Shown here in pieces: positions 21,971-32,407 of a stretch of DNA of 51,617 nucleotides. Each line of letters begins with the position of its first letter. Position 1 is the first letter of the stretch. Made by a program: the position numbers and the translations under genes. This DNA is from an uncultured Alphaproteobacteria bacterium (GTDB lineage Bacteria; Pseudomonadota; Alphaproteobacteria; UBA7985), in assembly GCA_905479265.1 (NCBI GenBank), contig CAJQLX010000028.1:1-51617 (forward strand), read 5' to 3'. The notes under the pieces are model-generated. The model made no database searches and was not told the DNA's origin. It saw only the letters and a program-made list of their open reading frames with translations.

Positions 21971-23014
21971 TTATAATGTAACCGAATCTCTATCAGGAGT
22001 TAAGCTCTTTTCGCTACTATCTTGAAAAAACGTAGAAACATGGGTCTCTGTCGAGAACAAATCACGACCATCTTCTTCCGATTCGTTTCGCTTCCGAACG
22101 ATCATGCGATCGGGAACCCGCAAATCGATATTAACGATGTCCCGGTTGAACAATCCGTAGCGCCCTTCAGCGTCGGAGAGCTGTCTGAGTGCCAGATCAG
22201 CGTTTTCACTGGGTAGTTGCACTTTGATACCCAACGTCAGGAATAAATCCCACCGGCGATCGCCTCGACGTTCGGCGGCAACCACGTACTGCCGGATCGA
22301 TGGCACGATGCCCAAGGTGGACACCAGATCAGACGCCGCATCAGCCGCGCCAAAACCGGAGACGACGGGCAGGTCGAGGAAGTCAGACGGTGACTGGTCG
22401 ATAATGACCTCACCGCGGGTATCAATGACTTGATGCAGGTCGTTGCTCTGCCAGATCGCCATTGGGACGCGTTCGATGACGTTCACGGAGATGGTTTTTG
22501 GCAAGATCCGCTCAACTTCCGCCTGATCCACCCACGGCAGCCCCTCAATCCGCAGCTTCGCGTCGGTGGGGTCGATGGCCAAGATGGGGTCGCCGTAGTA
22601 GGCGCCAACGGCGGCAACAATGTCCGACTCACGCGTGTAGCGGCGGCCAGAGATCGAGAATTCTTCAATCCGTAAGCCGACAACGGCGCCTGCAACTTGC
22701 GCGGCGTGCGCGCCGCGGATGCCGGCAATGTCGATCCGACCGCTGTACCAGCTCCACGCCAAAGCGCTCACCAGTGCGACGCCGACAACCAGCGGTGTGG
22801 CAACCTGCAAGAAGCCAGAAATCCGTCGCTGACGTGACTCACGGTTCAGCCGTCGGCGCCGCTGCTCCAGGGCCGTTTCAGAGAATACATCTTCGTTGTT
22901 ACGAGCGAACTCAACATCATCATCGAAGCTCCGGTCGCTATAATTGACCTTATGCGCCTCCGAAGAGGCCTCGACGTGTCCGTCTTTCCGCCAAAATCCA
23001 ATCAGGCGTCGCAT
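21971..23014 (-). CDS. ftsQ: Cell division protein FtsQ
   Basis: FtsQ is a bitopic inner-membrane protein that links early and late division proteins through the FtsQ-FtsB-FtsL complex. The 347-residue protein has a charged cytoplasmic N-terminus of about 90 residues with an Arg-rich patch (EQRRRRLNRESRQRR), one membrane segment (VATPLVVGVALVSALAW), then a POTRA domain (IEEFSISGRRYTRESDIVAA) and the FtsQ beta domain (LPWVDQAEVERILPKTISVN). It starts with ATG and overlaps the end of ddl by 13 nt, which suggests translational coupling. A 127-nt gap separates it from ftsA. Confidence 0.93.
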   Translation of the reverse strand: MRRLIGFWRKDGHVEASSEAHKVNYSDRSFDDDVEFARNNEDVFSETALEQRRRRLNRESRQRRISGFLQVATPLVVGVALVSALAWSWYSGRIDIAGIRGAHAAQVAGAVVGLRIEEFSISGRRYTRESDIVAAVGAYYGDPILAIDPTDAKLRIEGLPWVDQAEVERILPKTISVNVIERVPMAIWQSNDLHQVIDTRGEVIIDQSPSDFLDLPVVSGFGAADAASDLVSTLGIVPSIRQYVVAAERRGDRRWDLFLTLGIKVQLPSENADLALRQLSDAEGRYGLFNRDIVNIDLRVPDRMIVRKRNESEEDGRDLFSTETHVSTFFQDSSEKSLTPDRDSVTL

Positions 23015-23928
23015 TCCGCGTTTTCAACCATCCATACCACAAGGGCTTTAAAATCCATTCCCGTCGCTAAAGCTTGCTCCGGCAAAAGGCTGAGCGGTGT
23101 CAGCCCCGGCTGTGTATTTACCTCAAGAATCGCGATTCGACCAGAGTCGGGATCAAATCTGTAGTCTGCGCGGCTCGCACCGCGGCAACCCAAGGCCGAA
23201 TGTGCAGCCTCAGACCAGCGTAACAGCTGCTCGGTTACCTCTGGCGGTAAGTCAACGGGATTGACCACGTGCTCCGTTTCCGCATCGGCGCTGTATTTGG
23301 CTTCATAGTCGTAAAACACCGTTTTGGGCTTGAGCTCCGTCACCGCCAATGCGCGTGGCTGATCGTTCTTGGCTTGCAGGACAGCGACTGTCAGCTCTCG
23401 GCCTGCCACGAACTCCTCCGCCATCAGCGCGCCATAGCGCTCCAGCCCGCTGAGGTCCATTTGATCGCCCGGCATCACGATCTTAACGCCCACCGATGAC
23501 CCTTCCTGACTGGGTTTGAGGACAAACGGACGGGGCAGCGGGTCGCCTTTGGCCCGTAGGGTTTCGAGGGTCACGCTAACATCGCGCACAATCGGAATAC
23601 CTGCGGCGGCAAACACCAATTTTGACAGCGGCTTGTCCATTGCAAGCGATGAAGCCAAAACGCCAGAGTGCGTGTACGGCACTTTGGCAAAGTTCAGAAT
23701 ACCCTGAATATTGCCATCCTCGCCCCACTTGCCATGCAAGGCATTGAACACCGCATCCACGCCCGTCAAAGCACCGGGCAGCTTGGCCCCGACGTCCCAA
23801 TCGGGGTCAAAAGGGATCACGCGGTAGCCGCTTGCTTCCAGCGCGCGCTGAACCGGCGCGCCACTGGTGAGTGACACTTCACGTTCGGCAGATAAACCGC
23901 CTTGAAGCAGAAGAACGGTTTTGCTCAC
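23002..23928 (-). CDS. ddl: D-alanine--D-alanine ligase
   Basis: Ddl joins two D-alanines with ATP to make the dipeptide that MurF adds to the wall precursor. The 308-residue protein is an ATP-grasp enzyme of DdlB length. Visible stretches are LLQGGLSAEREVSL, the central domain FVLKPSQEGSSVGVKIV, and ILEVNTQPGLTPLSLLPEQA with the metal-binding Glu/Asn. It starts with GTG, overlapping the murB stop as GTGA, and its end overlaps ftsQ by 13 nt. This supports tight coupling of murB, ddl and ftsQ. Confidence 0.96.
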   Translation of the reverse strand: MSKTVLLLQGGLSAEREVSLTSGAPVQRALEASGYRVIPFDPDWDVGAKLPGALTGVDAVFNALHGKWGEDGNIQGILNFAKVPYTHSGVLASSLAMDKPLSKLVFAAAGIPIVRDVSVTLETLRAKGDPLPRPFVLKPSQEGSSVGVKIVMPGDQMDLSGLERYGALMAEEFVAGRELTVAVLQAKNDQPRALAVTELKPKTVFYDYEAKYSADAETEHVVNPVDLPPEVTEQLLRWSEAAHSALGCRGASRADYRFDPDSGRIAILEVNTQPGLTPLSLLPEQALATGMDFKALVVWMVENAECDA

Positions 23929-24884
23929 AGGCCCAACACCTCCTCGGCTGTCTCTACGGTCTGTCCAGCGGCAAAAACGCCCAAACGACGGATTTCCCAG
24001 TGCAGCAACACGCCGCTGTCCTGATAAACCCGCGTGCGCACTGTTTCGCCAAGTTGCTCAATATCGTGCGCGCTGGCTTCACCCGTGTTGATCAGGAAAT
24101 TGCAATGTTTTTCAGAGACTTGCGCGCCGCCAACCTGCAAGCCGCGACAGCCTGCGGCATCCACATGTTTCCACGCCGAAGGGCCGTGTGGCGCGCTTTC
24201 TGGCGGGTTTTTGAACGTCGAGCCACCGGTTTTTTCGCGAATAGGCTGGGTCGCTTCTCGCGTTTCTTGCACGTGGGCGAGTTCGTCTTGCAGCGCCGCC
24301 GGGTCGCCGGGCTGGCATTGGAACGTGGCGGACAGGAAAACCCAGTCGGCGGGCAGTGAGCAATGCCGGTAGCTCAAACCTAAATCCTCAGCCGGTAAAT
24401 CAACGATCTGGCCCGAAGGCGAAAGCGCGCGCGCGGAAACCAGATGCTGGCGCGTATCGCCGCCGTGCGCGCCTGCGTTCATCCGCAAGGCACCGCCAAT
24501 CGTCCCCGGAACGCCGACATAAAACCCCAGGCCAGCCAGCCCTTCGCGTGCTGCGGTTTTGGCGACCGTGGCGTCCAGCGCTGCCGCGCCAGCGGTCAAT
24601 CGCGTGCCTTCAATATCGATACGGCCAAATTCCTTGCCGCCCAAGCGGATCACCACGCCGGGAAATCCACCATCCCGCAACAGCGTGTTAGAGCCAACAC
24701 CGACCACATAGACCGGCACGTCGTCGGGCTTGTTGGCGATGAAATGCGCGAGGTCTTCAGGGTCTGCGGGGCGGAAGAAAACCTGCGCCGGGCCGCCGAC
24801 ACGGAACCACGTTAGCGGGGCGATATCGTGGTTCTCACGATAGCTCCCACGGACATCGGGCAGTCGGTCAAGCAAAGGCACCAT
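23925..24884 (-). CDS. murB: UDP-N-acetylmuramate dehydrogenase
   Basis: MurB reduces UDP-GlcNAc-enolpyruvate to UDP-MurNAc with NADPH and FAD. The 319-residue protein shows the FAD-binding start TWFRVGGPAQVFFRPAD and YVVGVGSNTLLRDGG, the catalytic-region GVPGTIGGALRMNAGAHGG, and the type-II-like C-terminal stretch GSTFKNPPESAPHGPSAW with the serine proton donor region shifted from the E. coli form. The ATG is 2 nt after murC's stop. The ddl start overlaps its stop. Confidence 0.96.
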   Translation of the reverse strand: MVPLLDRLPDVRGSYRENHDIAPLTWFRVGGPAQVFFRPADPEDLAHFIANKPDDVPVYVVGVGSNTLLRDGGFPGVVIRLGGKEFGRIDIEGTRLTAGAAALDATVAKTAAREGLAGLGFYVGVPGTIGGALRMNAGAHGGDTRQHLVSARALSPSGQIVDLPAEDLGLSYRHCSLPADWVFLSATFQCQPGDPAALQDELAHVQETREATQPIREKTGGSTFKNPPESAPHGPSAWKHVDAAGCRGLQVGGAQVSEKHCNFLINTGEASAHDIEQLGETVRTRVYQDSGVLLHWEIRRLGVFAAGQTVETAEEVLGL

Positions 24885-24886
24885 CG

Positions 24887-26326
24887 CTACCCGCGCTCCA
24901 ACGCGTCAGGCAGGTCATTGGCCCAAAGGGTGATATTGCCCGCACCTAAAAAGACAACCAGATCCCCGGGCGCTGCATTGTCGCGCACCCAAGTTGGAAA
25001 TTCGGCTTCATTGCTCATATAGCGCGCACTGCGGTGTCCCCGCGCTTGGATGCCGGCGACCAAAGACTCAGCGTTCACATTCTCGATGGGCGCTTCGCCG
25101 GCGGCAAAGACATCAGCGATGTGGACCGTGTCGGCTTCGTTAAAGCAGGTGCAAAAATCTTCAAACAGGTCATTGAGCCGCGAGAAACGGTGGGGCTGGT
25201 GGATTGCGTGGATCTTACCGCCCGTATCCTTGACCCGTTGCCGCGCAGCGCGGAGAACGGCGGTAATCTCGACCGGGTGGTGGCCGTAGTCGTCGACCAC
25301 AGTAATGTCGTTCCACTGTCCGGTGATGGTAAAGCGCCGCTTGACCCCGCCAAAGCCCTCAAAGCCCTTTTGGATTTCAGCCGGTTCAACGCCCAGTTCC
25401 AAAGCCACGGCAATGGCTGAAACGGCGTTCGAGACGTTGTGATCGCCAAACATAGGCAAAGTGATATCCGCAATCACGTAGCTGGCACCGGATAGGCTGA
25501 CCCGCTCGCTCACGTGGACATCGAAAACCATACCGGTCCCATTGCTGCGGACATTCACAGCGCGCAAGTCCGCTTGCGGGTTGAAGCCATAGGTCAGGAC
25601 GCGGCGATCTTCGACGGTTGGCAATAAGCCCTGCACGGTCTCGTCATCGGTGCAGGCGACGGCGAAGCCGTAAAACGGAATGTTACCCATAAAGGCGCGG
25701 AAGGCTTCGTGAAGCGCTTCGACGCTGCCGTAATGGTCGAGGTGTTCGGGGTCGATGTTGGTCACAACCGAAACGGTAGCGGGCAGTCGTGTAAAGGTGC
25801 CGTCGCTCTCGTCCGCTTCGGCCACCAGCCAGTCGCCTTCGCCCAATCTTGCGTTTGTGCCATAGGCGTTAATGATGCCGCCGTTGATGACCGTGGGATC
25901 CTTGCGTCCAGCATCCAACAAGCAGGCAATCAGCGACGTGGTCGTGGTTTTGCCGTGCGTCCCACCCACAGCAATGGCCCATTTGAGGCGCATCAGCTCG
26001 CCCAGCATATCTGCGCGCCGGACAACGGGAAGGGACAGCGCACGCGCGGCCACGAGCTCAGGATTATCCTGCTTAATCGCTGAAGAGACCACCAGCACAG
26101 CGGCGTCTTCGACGTTTTCGGCCCGGTGCCCAATTTTGACCTCGATCCCCAGCTTTCGCAGCCGCTTCACATTGGCGCTGTCGCCAATGTCGGACCCTTG
26201 GACCTGATAACCGAGGTTCTTCAAAACTTCTGCAATGCCCGACATGCCGATGCCGCCAATGCCCACAAAGTGGAAAACGCCGGTATCCAGCGGCATATGC
26301 CGGATTGAGGTGCTTAATGATGCCAT
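24887..26326 (-). CDS. murC: UDP-N-acetylmuramate--L-alanine ligase
   Basis: MurC adds the first amino acid, L-alanine, to UDP-MurNAc. The 479-residue protein carries the Mur-ligase Rossmann start [16 protein letters not shown], the ATP-binding P-loop [19 protein letters not shown], and the C-terminal domain [10 protein letters not shown], which are hallmarks of MurC within the Mur-ligase family. It lies 5 nt after murG and 2 nt before murB on the minus strand, inside the tightly packed precursor-synthesis run. Confidence 0.97.
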   Translation of the reverse strand: MASLSTSIRHMPLDTGVFHFVGIGGIGMSGIAEVLKNLGYQVQGSDIGDSANVKRLRKLGIEVKIGHRAENVEDAAVLVVSSAIKQDNPELVAARALSLPVVRRADMLGELMRLKWAIAVGGTHGKTTTTSLIACLLDAGRKDPTVINGGIINAYGTNARLGEGDWLVAEADESDGTFTRLPATVSVVTNIDPEHLDHYGSVEALHEAFRAFMGNIPFYGFAVACTDDETVQGLLPTVEDRRVLTYGFNPQADLRAVNVRSNGTGMVFDVHVSERVSLSGASYVIADITLPMFGDHNVSNAVSAIAVALELGVEPAEIQKGFEGFGGVKRRFTITGQWNDITVVDDYGHHPVEITAVLRAARQRVKDTGGKIHAIHQPHRFSRLNDLFEDFCTCFNEADTVHIADVFAAGEAPIENVNAESLVAGIQARGHRSARYMSNEAEFPTWVRDNAAPGDLVVFLGAGNITLWANDLPDALERG

Positions 26327-26331
26327 GTTGT

Positions 26332-27414
26332 CTAGGTCTCCTGCTCAACCATGTCAGCGAGCTTTTCCGCTGCGCCCAAAAGGGCATTTGAGCGTGCCAA
26401 CGAAGCCATGTCCGACAACTGAGAGGGATTATCCAGCATATTTGTCAAATGCGAGGCAATCTCCGTGGCCGCGCTGTCACCTTCACGCACCAGTTTCGCA
26501 GCACCGCTGTCGGTGAGCAGGCGGGCGTTCTTGGCTTGCTGGTCATCCGCATGCACAGCGAGCGGCACAAAGATCGCCGGGCGACCGGCTGCGGCAACTT
26601 CATGAACGGTGGTCGCGCCGGATCGACTGATGACCAAATGCGCGTTGGCGAGGCGCTGGGGCATGTCGGCAAAGAACGGAGCCACCTCTAACCGGGCAAG
26701 GTTCAATGCCTGTAATTTGGGTTCAGCCTCGGCGCGGTTTTCATCTCGGATCTGGCTGACCAATGCGATCCGTTGACGTTGGTCGGCGGAAAGCAGGGCC
26801 AGCGCTTCTGGGATCAATCGCGAAAACACAGCGGCCCCTTGGGAGCCACCAAAGACCACAACATTGATGTTGGTTTCTACCGCTGGGAACGGCTCGTCGC
26901 CCACCGCTGCGATGTCGGATCGGATGGGGTTGCCGACCACGCGCAGCTTGGATTGTGCCGCGGCTGGGACGCCTTGAACGGACGGAAAGGCTGCTGAAAT
27001 CTGTTTGACACCGCGGGAAACGAACACGTTCGCGCGGCCCATCACCCCGTTTTGCTCGTGCATGAGGGTGGGGATGCCCAAATGCTGCGCGGCCAGCATG
27101 GGCGGGGCAGAGGGAAAGCCGCCAAAACCAACCACGGCGTCCGGCTTCCAGCGCTTGAGGTGCCCGCGCGCCTGAACGTATCCACGCCCAAGCCGAAGCA
27201 GGCCACGAACGCGCTTGTGTGGCGCGCCGGAGACAAGACCGCCTGCGGAAATGATTTCGATACCATCGGGGTCAAAGTCGGTCGCGTACTTCACACCCCG
27301 TGCATCGGTCAGCAAGCGCACGTCATGCCCGCGAGCTGAGAGCGCGCGGGCGAGGGCCATAGCGGGAAAGACGTGACCACCGGTGCCACCAGCGGCCAAA
27401 ACGATCAGGCTCAT
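26332..27414 (-). CDS. murG: UDP-GlcNAc:undecaprenyl-PP-MurNAc-pentapeptide GlcNAc transferase
   Basis: MurG adds GlcNAc to lipid I to form lipid II on the inner face of the membrane. The 360-residue GT28 protein begins [18 protein letters not shown], the donor-side glycine loop typical of Mur[17 protein letters not shown] and [20 protein letters not shown] are the acceptor and UDP-GlcNAc signature regions. The frame is open further upstream, but ATG 27414 is the only start that fits the family, and it overlaps the ftsW stop as ATGA. The run of ftsW, murG and murC is thus probably coupled. Confidence 0.97.
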   Translation of the reverse strand: MSLIVLAAGGTGGHVFPAMALARALSARGHDVRLLTDARGVKYATDFDPDGIEIISAGGLVSGAPHKRVRGLLRLGRGYVQARGHLKRWKPDAVVGFGGFPSAPPMLAAQHLGIPTLMHEQNGVMGRANVFVSRGVKQISAAFPSVQGVPAAAQSKLRVVGNPIRSDIAAVGDEPFPAVETNINVVVFGGSQGAAVFSRLIPEALALLSADQRQRIALVSQIRDENRAEAEPKLQALNLARLEVAPFFADMPQRLANAHLVISRSGATTVHEVAAAGRPAIFVPLAVHADDQQAKNARLLTDSGAAKLVREGDSAATEIASHLTNMLDNPSQLSDMASLARSNALLGAAEKLADMVEQET

Positions 27415-28532
27415 AAGAAGCTTTCTTGTCGAGATCTCCGCCGCGTGACAGCGAGGAAAATCCCTATAGAGACGGCAAGCGACAGCAGTGATGAACCGCC
27501 GTAACTCAAGAAGGGAAGGGTCATGCCCTTGGTTGGTATCAACGCCAATGTTGACGCCATGTTGATCAAAGCTTGCAAACCCAGCTGACAAATGACGCCA
27601 AGAGCCACCAAAGATGTGAAGAGACTGTCAAACCGCACAGCCTGTCCGATCCCGCGCAAGACCAGCAGCGTGTAAACCAACAGAACGCCGATACAGGCCA
27701 TAAGCCCAAATTCTTCACCCAAGACCGAAAAGATGAAGTCATTGTGGACGTCTGGAATGGCGTTCTTCACTTTGCCTTCGCCGGGACCAACCCCCAACCA
27801 TCCACCGTCGTTAAAAGCCTGTGCTGCGCGGTTGATTTGGTAGTGATCGCCATCGGGGGCGTAAAATTCATTAATGCGGCGGCGCACGTGAGGCATGAAG
27901 GTGTAAGCGCTGAATAGGCCCGCAATACCGGTTCCAGCCAAGCCAAACATCCATTTGAGCGGATAGCCCGCCAAGAACAACTGAATGCCCCACACCGACG
28001 CAAACAGGATCGATTGGCCCAAGTCTTTCTGCAAGACCAGCAGGGCGATCATGCTGGTCAGCATGGCTGCGTTCATCGGCAGCGCCCACCGCTGACCCAT
28101 GCGCCGATCCAGCGCAAACAGCCAAGCGGAGATCACGAAGAATGCAGGCTTCATGAATTCTGAAGGCTGGATTTTGATGATGCCGAGGTCGATCCACCGT
28201 TCCGCGCCTTTGACCGCTTCGCCAATCTGCAGCGTTAGGATCATCCCCGCAAAGCCGCCAACCACGCCCAGCAAGCACAGCCGCCAGATCCAGACAGGGC
28301 TGAATAAACTCAGCCCGAACAGCAAGATGACCGACGGCACCAGAAATACCAGATGACGTTTGACGAAGAAAAAGGCTTCGAGGTTTAAGCGTTCGGCCAT
28401 GGCAGGAGAGGCCGAAAAAGACAGCAGCGCGCCAAAGGCAAGAAGGACCAGCACGATACCAATGGTCGTGCGATCAACCGTCCACCACCAACGCCCCACA
28501 AGGGACGTGTCAGACCGGGTGACATGGGTCAT
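27411..28532 (-). CDS. ftsW: Peptidoglycan glycosyltransferase FtsW (SEDS family)
   Basis: FtsW is the SEDS polymerase that extends septal glycan strands from lipid II together with FtsI. The 373-residue protein is very hydrophobic with about ten membrane segments. Family stretches include GAERWIDLGIIKIQPSEFMKP, the large extracytoplasmic loop VGPGEGKVKNAIPDVHNDFI, and GMTLPFLSYGGSS near the C-terminus. It lies 11 nt after murD, and its stop overlaps murG. The presence of ftsI in the same run gives the matching transpeptidase. Confidence 0.95.
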   Translation of the reverse strand: MTHVTRSDTSLVGRWWWTVDRTTIGIVLVLLAFGALLSFSASPAMAERLNLEAFFFVKRHLVFLVPSVILLFGLSLFSPVWIWRLCLLGVVGGFAGMILTLQIGEAVKGAERWIDLGIIKIQPSEFMKPAFFVISAWLFALDRRMGQRWALPMNAAMLTSMIALLVLQKDLGQSILFASVWGIQLFLAGYPLKWMFGLAGTGIAGLFSAYTFMPHVRRRINEFYAPDGDHYQINRAAQAFNDGGWLGVGPGEGKVKNAIPDVHNDFIFSVLGEEFGLMACIGVLLVYTLLVLRGIGQAVRFDSLFTSLVALGVICQLGLQALINMASTLALIPTKGMTLPFLSYGGSSLLSLAVSIGIFLAVTRRRSRQESFL

Positions 28533-28543
28533 GTCAAAATTCC

Positions 28544-29905
28544 CTAGTTCAAATAGTCGTCCGCCAAGGCTCGAAAAACATCGCCTCGGGCTTCAAAAGA
28601 AGCGAATTGATCCCACGAAGCGGCGGCTGGTGCCAGTAAAATCGTCGCAGAATCTAGAGAATCAGCCTCGGCTGTGGCCAAAGCAGCGCCAAAAGCGTCC
28701 TCAAGTGACGAAAAAGCCTGTGTTGAAAAAGGCTTGGAAGACAGTTGTGCCTGAAAATCTGCAGCGCATTCGCCGTAGACAAAGGCGGCTTTGACGTCGG
28801 CTAAATCATGCAGGGCCGCCTGCAATCCGCCGTCTTTGGCCTGCCCCCCTGCGAGCCAATAGACGTTCTTGAACGCCCGCAGCGCAACGGCGGCGGCTTC
28901 GGCATTGGTGGCCTTGCTGTCGTTGACGAAGCTCAGTCCATTTTTGGTGCCAAGCAGTTCTTGTCTGTGGGCGAGACCGGGGAATGTGCTGATCCCGTCA
29001 ACGATTTGTTCGGCCGTTAGACCCGCGTGCCACGCGAGGCCAGCGGCGACCGCCGCGTTTTGCCAGTTGTGGGCACCGGCGAGGGTCGGAATGGTGCGCA
29101 GGTCCAGAATGTGCTGCCCGTTGAGGCGCAAATCACCACCATAAGCAGACACGCCATAGTCCAGCGGACGGGCGGTGGTGACGGAAAGGACGCTTGCGCG
29201 GCTGTGATGGCTCAGCGCGGCGGCGATGGTTTTACCATGTTCATCATCCACGCCGACCAACGCTAGATTTCCAACCCGCTGCCGGGCAAAGATCCGCAGC
29301 TTTGCGTCGATATAGCCGGATAATCCGCCGTGTCGAGACAAGTGGTCGGGCGTTATATTCAGCAGGGCGGCCGCCGCAAATTCTGTACTGCGGCACAGAT
29401 CAAGCTGGTAGCTTGAAACCTCCAGCACAAAGGGCGCGCCAAGCGGCGGTGGGTCGAGCGAAAGCACCGCGTCACCGATATTGCCGCCAATGGCAGGGCT
29501 CAAGCCACCGCTGCCCAAGACATGACCGAGCAAGGCCGTGGAGGTCGATTTTCCGTTCGTGCCGGTGATCCCGATAAAGGGGTTTTGGTTCTGACGCTCT
29601 CGCCACAGCAGCTCGATATCGCCGATGACGGGGATGCTGCGCGCCTTGGCCAACAGCACCGCGTTGTGCGGCCGTGGGTGGGTCAGCGGAATACCGGGGG
29701 ACATCACCAGGGCGGCGTGGTCGTCAAAGCCCTGCTCGGGGAAATTCAGCCGGGTTGCGCCCTCTGGCGTCGGGTTATCGGGGTTATCGTCCCAGACATC
29801 CACCTGCGCGCCCCCGGCCAAGGCGGCGCGGGCCGTGGCTTGTCCGGTGCGGGATAGGCCCAGAACAGCAATCTTTTGGCCCGTGAGGTGCGTAAGTGGA
29901 ATCAT
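28544..29905 (-). CDS. murD: UDP-N-acetylmuramoyl-L-alanine--D-glutamate ligase
   Basis: MurD adds D-glutamate to UDP-MurNAc-L-Ala. The 453-residue protein starts with a Rossmann-like segment (KIAVLGLSRTGQATARA), has the P-loop GTNGKSTSTALLGH, the ITPDHLSRHG segment with the metal-binding His, and the C-terminal VNDSKATNAEAAAVAL stretch typical of MurD. It starts with ATG 31 nt after mraY and is followed by ftsW after 11 nt. Confidence 0.96.
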   Translation of the reverse strand: MIPLTHLTGQKIAVLGLSRTGQATARAALAGGAQVDVWDDNPDNPTPEGATRLNFPEQGFDDHAALVMSPGIPLTHPRPHNAVLLAKARSIPVIGDIELLWRERQNQNPFIGITGTNGKSTSTALLGHVLGSGGLSPAIGGNIGDAVLSLDPPPLGAPFVLEVSSYQLDLCRSTEFAAAALLNITPDHLSRHGGLSGYIDAKLRIFARQRVGNLALVGVDDEHGKTIAAALSHHSRASVLSVTTARPLDYGVSAYGGDLRLNGQHILDLRTIPTLAGAHNWQNAAVAAGLAWHAGLTAEQIVDGISTFPGLAHRQELLGTKNGLSFVNDSKATNAEAAAVALRAFKNVYWLAGGQAKDGGLQAALHDLADVKAAFVYGECAADFQAQLSSKPFSTQAFSSLEDAFGAALATAEADSLDSATILLAPAAASWDQFASFEARGDVFRALADDYLN

Positions 29906-29936
29906 GGTTTTCGCTGACTGATCAAAGGGGCGGCGA

Positions 29937-31025
29937 CTATCGGATCTTTAGCGTCGCAAGACCGATGAGCGCGAGGATAACGGCGACAATCCAAAACCGG
30001 ATGACAACGGTCGGCTCTGACCACCCCATCTTTTCAAAATGATGATGGATCGGTGCCATTCGGAATACGCGCCGGCCGGTCAGTTTGAACGAGCCAACCT
30101 GAATGATGACCGACAGGGCCTCCATCACGAACAAACCACCGATGATGGCGAGCACAAGCTCGTGCTTGGTGATGACGGCAATGGTGCCAATCGCACCCCC
30201 GGCGGCAAGGGAGCCTGTATCGCCCATGAAAACCTGCGCCGGTGGAGCGTTGAACCAGAGAAATCCAAGACCTGCGCCCACCAATGCAGCGCACAAAACG
30301 GCAAGCTCAGAGGTGCCGGGCACCATGTTCAGCGCCAAATCCTGTGACCAATCGGGGCGGCCAACCACGTAAGCGATGATGCCAAAGGAACCAGCGGCGA
30401 TCATGATGGGGACAATGGCAAGACCGTCCAAGCCGTCCGTCAGGTTTACCGCATTAGAACTGCCGACCATGACGAACAGGCCAAACAGAACCATGAAACC
30501 GCCAAGGGGCAAGTACCAGTCTTTGAAGACAGGGAACAGCAGCTTGCCCGCCAGATCTTCGGGTGACACGAGGTAGATCATCGCGCACGCAACCAAACCG
30601 ATTGTGACTTGTCCGATGATTTTGAAGCGCCCGGCGATGCCGTCCGGGCTCTGCTTGGAAACCTTGATGTAGTCATCCATGAACCCCAGCAGGCCGTAAC
30701 CACTGGTCACGAACAAGACGATCCAAATGTAGGGATTGGTCAAGTCTGCCCAAATGATGGTCGACGCCAGCATGGAGAGCAGGATCATGGCACCGCCCAT
30801 CGTGGGTGTACCCTTTTTCGTCAGCAGGTGGCTTTCTGGTCCGTCGGTCCGAATGGGTTGGCCCTTCTTTTGGACCGAGCGCAGCCACTTGATAATCGGC
30901 GGACCCACAAAGAAACAGATGATCATAGCGGTAAAGACAGCCAAGCCGCCCCGCGTGGATGTGTAGCTGAGCAGATTTGCGAGCGTGTAATCATCGGCAT
31001 AAGGACCGAGCAAAAGAGGCAACAT
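29937..31025 (-). CDS. mraY: Phospho-N-acetylmuramoyl-pentapeptide-transferase
   Basis: MraY transfers phospho-MurNAc-pentapeptide onto undecaprenyl phosphate to form lipid I in the inner membrane. The 362-residue polytopic protein has the catalytic Asp pair in GFMDDYIKV, the [13 protein letters not shown] motif and the histidine motif [13 protein letters not shown]. Its N-terminus and length match Gram-negative MraY. It starts with ATG 26 nt after murF's stop, and murD follows after 31 nt. Confidence 0.97.
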   Translation of the reverse strand: MLPLLLGPYADDYTLANLLSYTSTRGGLAVFTAMIICFFVGPPIIKWLRSVQKKGQPIRTDGPESHLLTKKGTPTMGGAMILLSMLASTIIWADLTNPYIWIVLFVTSGYGLLGFMDDYIKVSKQSPDGIAGRFKIIGQVTIGLVACAMIYLVSPEDLAGKLLFPVFKDWYLPLGGFMVLFGLFVMVGSSNAVNLTDGLDGLAIVPIMIAAGSFGIIAYVVGRPDWSQDLALNMVPGTSELAVLCAALVGAGLGFLWFNAPPAQVFMGDTGSLAAGGAIGTIAVITKHELVLAIIGGLFVMEALSVIIQVGSFKLTGRRVFRMAPIHHHFEKMGWSEPTVVIRFWIVAVILALIGLATLKIR

Positions 31026-31051
31026 GTGAGCGCTTTACCGACTATGGAAAA

Positions 31052-32404
31052 TCAAAGGACCAGTTTATCAACAATTTTATGCACTTTTGACCCCAAGGAG
31101 CCTTTAACCAGCCATATGTCCCCTGCGTGAACCAATGGCGCAAGTTTTGTGTATAGCGAGTCAGGCTCCATCGCTGAAAGCCCTCTTTGGTCACTATTCA
31201 CGGTTTTGAGCGTATGTTCGCCGAAGGAACCACTGACATGAACGCAATCAATAGGCATTTTTGCGATGATGGTGCCGATTGACTCGTGCTCGATCTCGGG
31301 GTCGTCCAACTCTAGCATGTCCCCAAGAACCGCAATTCTTCGACCTTGGGTAGGCGTGGCAACCAATAGCTTCAGTGCTGCTTCAACCGCAGCAGGGGAC
31401 GCATTGTAAGATTCGTCGATCAGTGTGGCTGTCCCACCGCCGAGCGCGGGGATTTCAGAACGCTTGCCTCGGCCCTTTAGCGGCTGGACATGGCTCATGG
31501 CGGCGAGAAAAGCCGTGCGGTCTGCGCCCTCGGGCAAGGCTGCGAGCAACGCAGCGGCTGAACCGCCCCACTGTTCGCCTGCGAGCGCTAGTTCCAAGGG
31601 CATGCCGTCGACGTCATAGCCAAACCCCGCGCCGCTCAAGCCTGTGAAAGCCACCCGGACGTCCGCCCCGGCGCCATAGCCAAAACGGCGCACGTCGGCG
31701 TCTTTGGCCAAGTCAGCCAGCAGGGCGCCGTAGTGATTATCCTGCGGTATGACGGCGACGCCACCGCGTGACAATCCTTCGAAAATTTCAGCCTTGGCCC
31801 GTGCGATTTGTTCGGTGTTTTCAAAGAACGCGCTGTGCGCCGCAGAAATCCATGTGATCAGCGCAGCATCCGGCTGGACTTGTTTGGTTAATTCGCGAAT
31901 TTCGCCGGGTGCGCTCATGCCCATTTCAATCACGGCGAATTCTGTTTCGCGTGGCATGCGGGCCAGTGTGAGTGGCACGCCGTAGTGATTGTTCAGGTTC
32001 CCTTGCGTCGCGTGCGTTTTACCCAAGGCGGCAAAGCCTGCGGCGGCGAGTTCCTTGGTGCCCGTCTTACCCACCGAGCCGGTGATCCCCAGCACAAAGC
32101 CCGATATTTCTGCGCGTCGGGCGACCCCGAGGGCTTCAAGCGCTTTGGTGGTGTCAGGAACCAGAACTTGAGTGGCCGACAGATCGGGCAATGCGCGCTC
32201 AACCAGCACCACACAGGCTCCGGCTTCCACGGCCTTGGGCGCGAAGTCGTGTGCGTCGTGATTGGGGCCACGCAAAGCGATGAACAGGTCGCCGGGTGTG
32301 ATGGTTCGGGTATCGATCGACACACCTTGAACGCTGGTTTCCGCCGCCCCGAACAGGGTTCCCCCTGTTGCTTCAGCAATGTCTTTGGCGGTCCAGAGGT
32401 TCAA
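31052..32404 (-). CDS. murF: UDP-N-acetylmuramoyl-tripeptide--D-alanyl-D-alanine ligase
   Basis: MurF adds D-Ala-D-Ala to the UDP-MurNAc-tripeptide. The 450-residue protein shows the P-loop ITGSVGKTGTKE, the central TQGNLNNHYGVPLTL and the C-terminal IDESYNASPAAVEAAL stretch, all MurF hallmarks. It starts with TTG at 32404, because the codon two before it is the in-frame murE stop (TGA 32410-32408), so no earlier start exists. GGGGAG lies about 10 nt upstream, inside murE. An ATG overlapping the murE stop (32411) is in another frame and cannot serve. murE and murF thus share a reading frame with one stop and one codon between them. Confidence 0.95.
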   Translation of the reverse strand: MNLWTAKDIAEATGGTLFGAAETSVQGVSIDTRTITPGDLFIALRGPNHDAHDFAPKAVEAGACVVLVERALPDLSATQVLVPDTTKALEALGVARRAEISGFVLGITGSVGKTGTKELAAAGFAALGKTHATQGNLNNHYGVPLTLARMPRETEFAVIEMGMSAPGEIRELTKQVQPDAALITWISAAHSAFFENTEQIARAKAEIFEGLSRGGVAVIPQDNHYGALLADLAKDADVRRFGYGAGADVRVAFTGLSGAGFGYDVDGMPLELALAGEQWGGSAAALLAALPEGADRTAFLAAMSHVQPLKGRGKRSEIPALGGGTATLIDESYNASPAAVEAALKLLVATPTQGRRIAVLGDMLELDDPEIEHESIGTIIAKMPIDCVHVSGSFGEHTLKTVNSDQRGLSAMEPDSLYTKLAPLVHAGDIWLVKGSLGSKVHKIVDKLVL

Positions 32405-32407
32405 AAA

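Noticed and set aside
27415-27591. N-terminal extension of murG back to 27591
   Set aside because: It lies inside the ftsW coding region in another frame, and the family N-terminus begins exactly at 27414.
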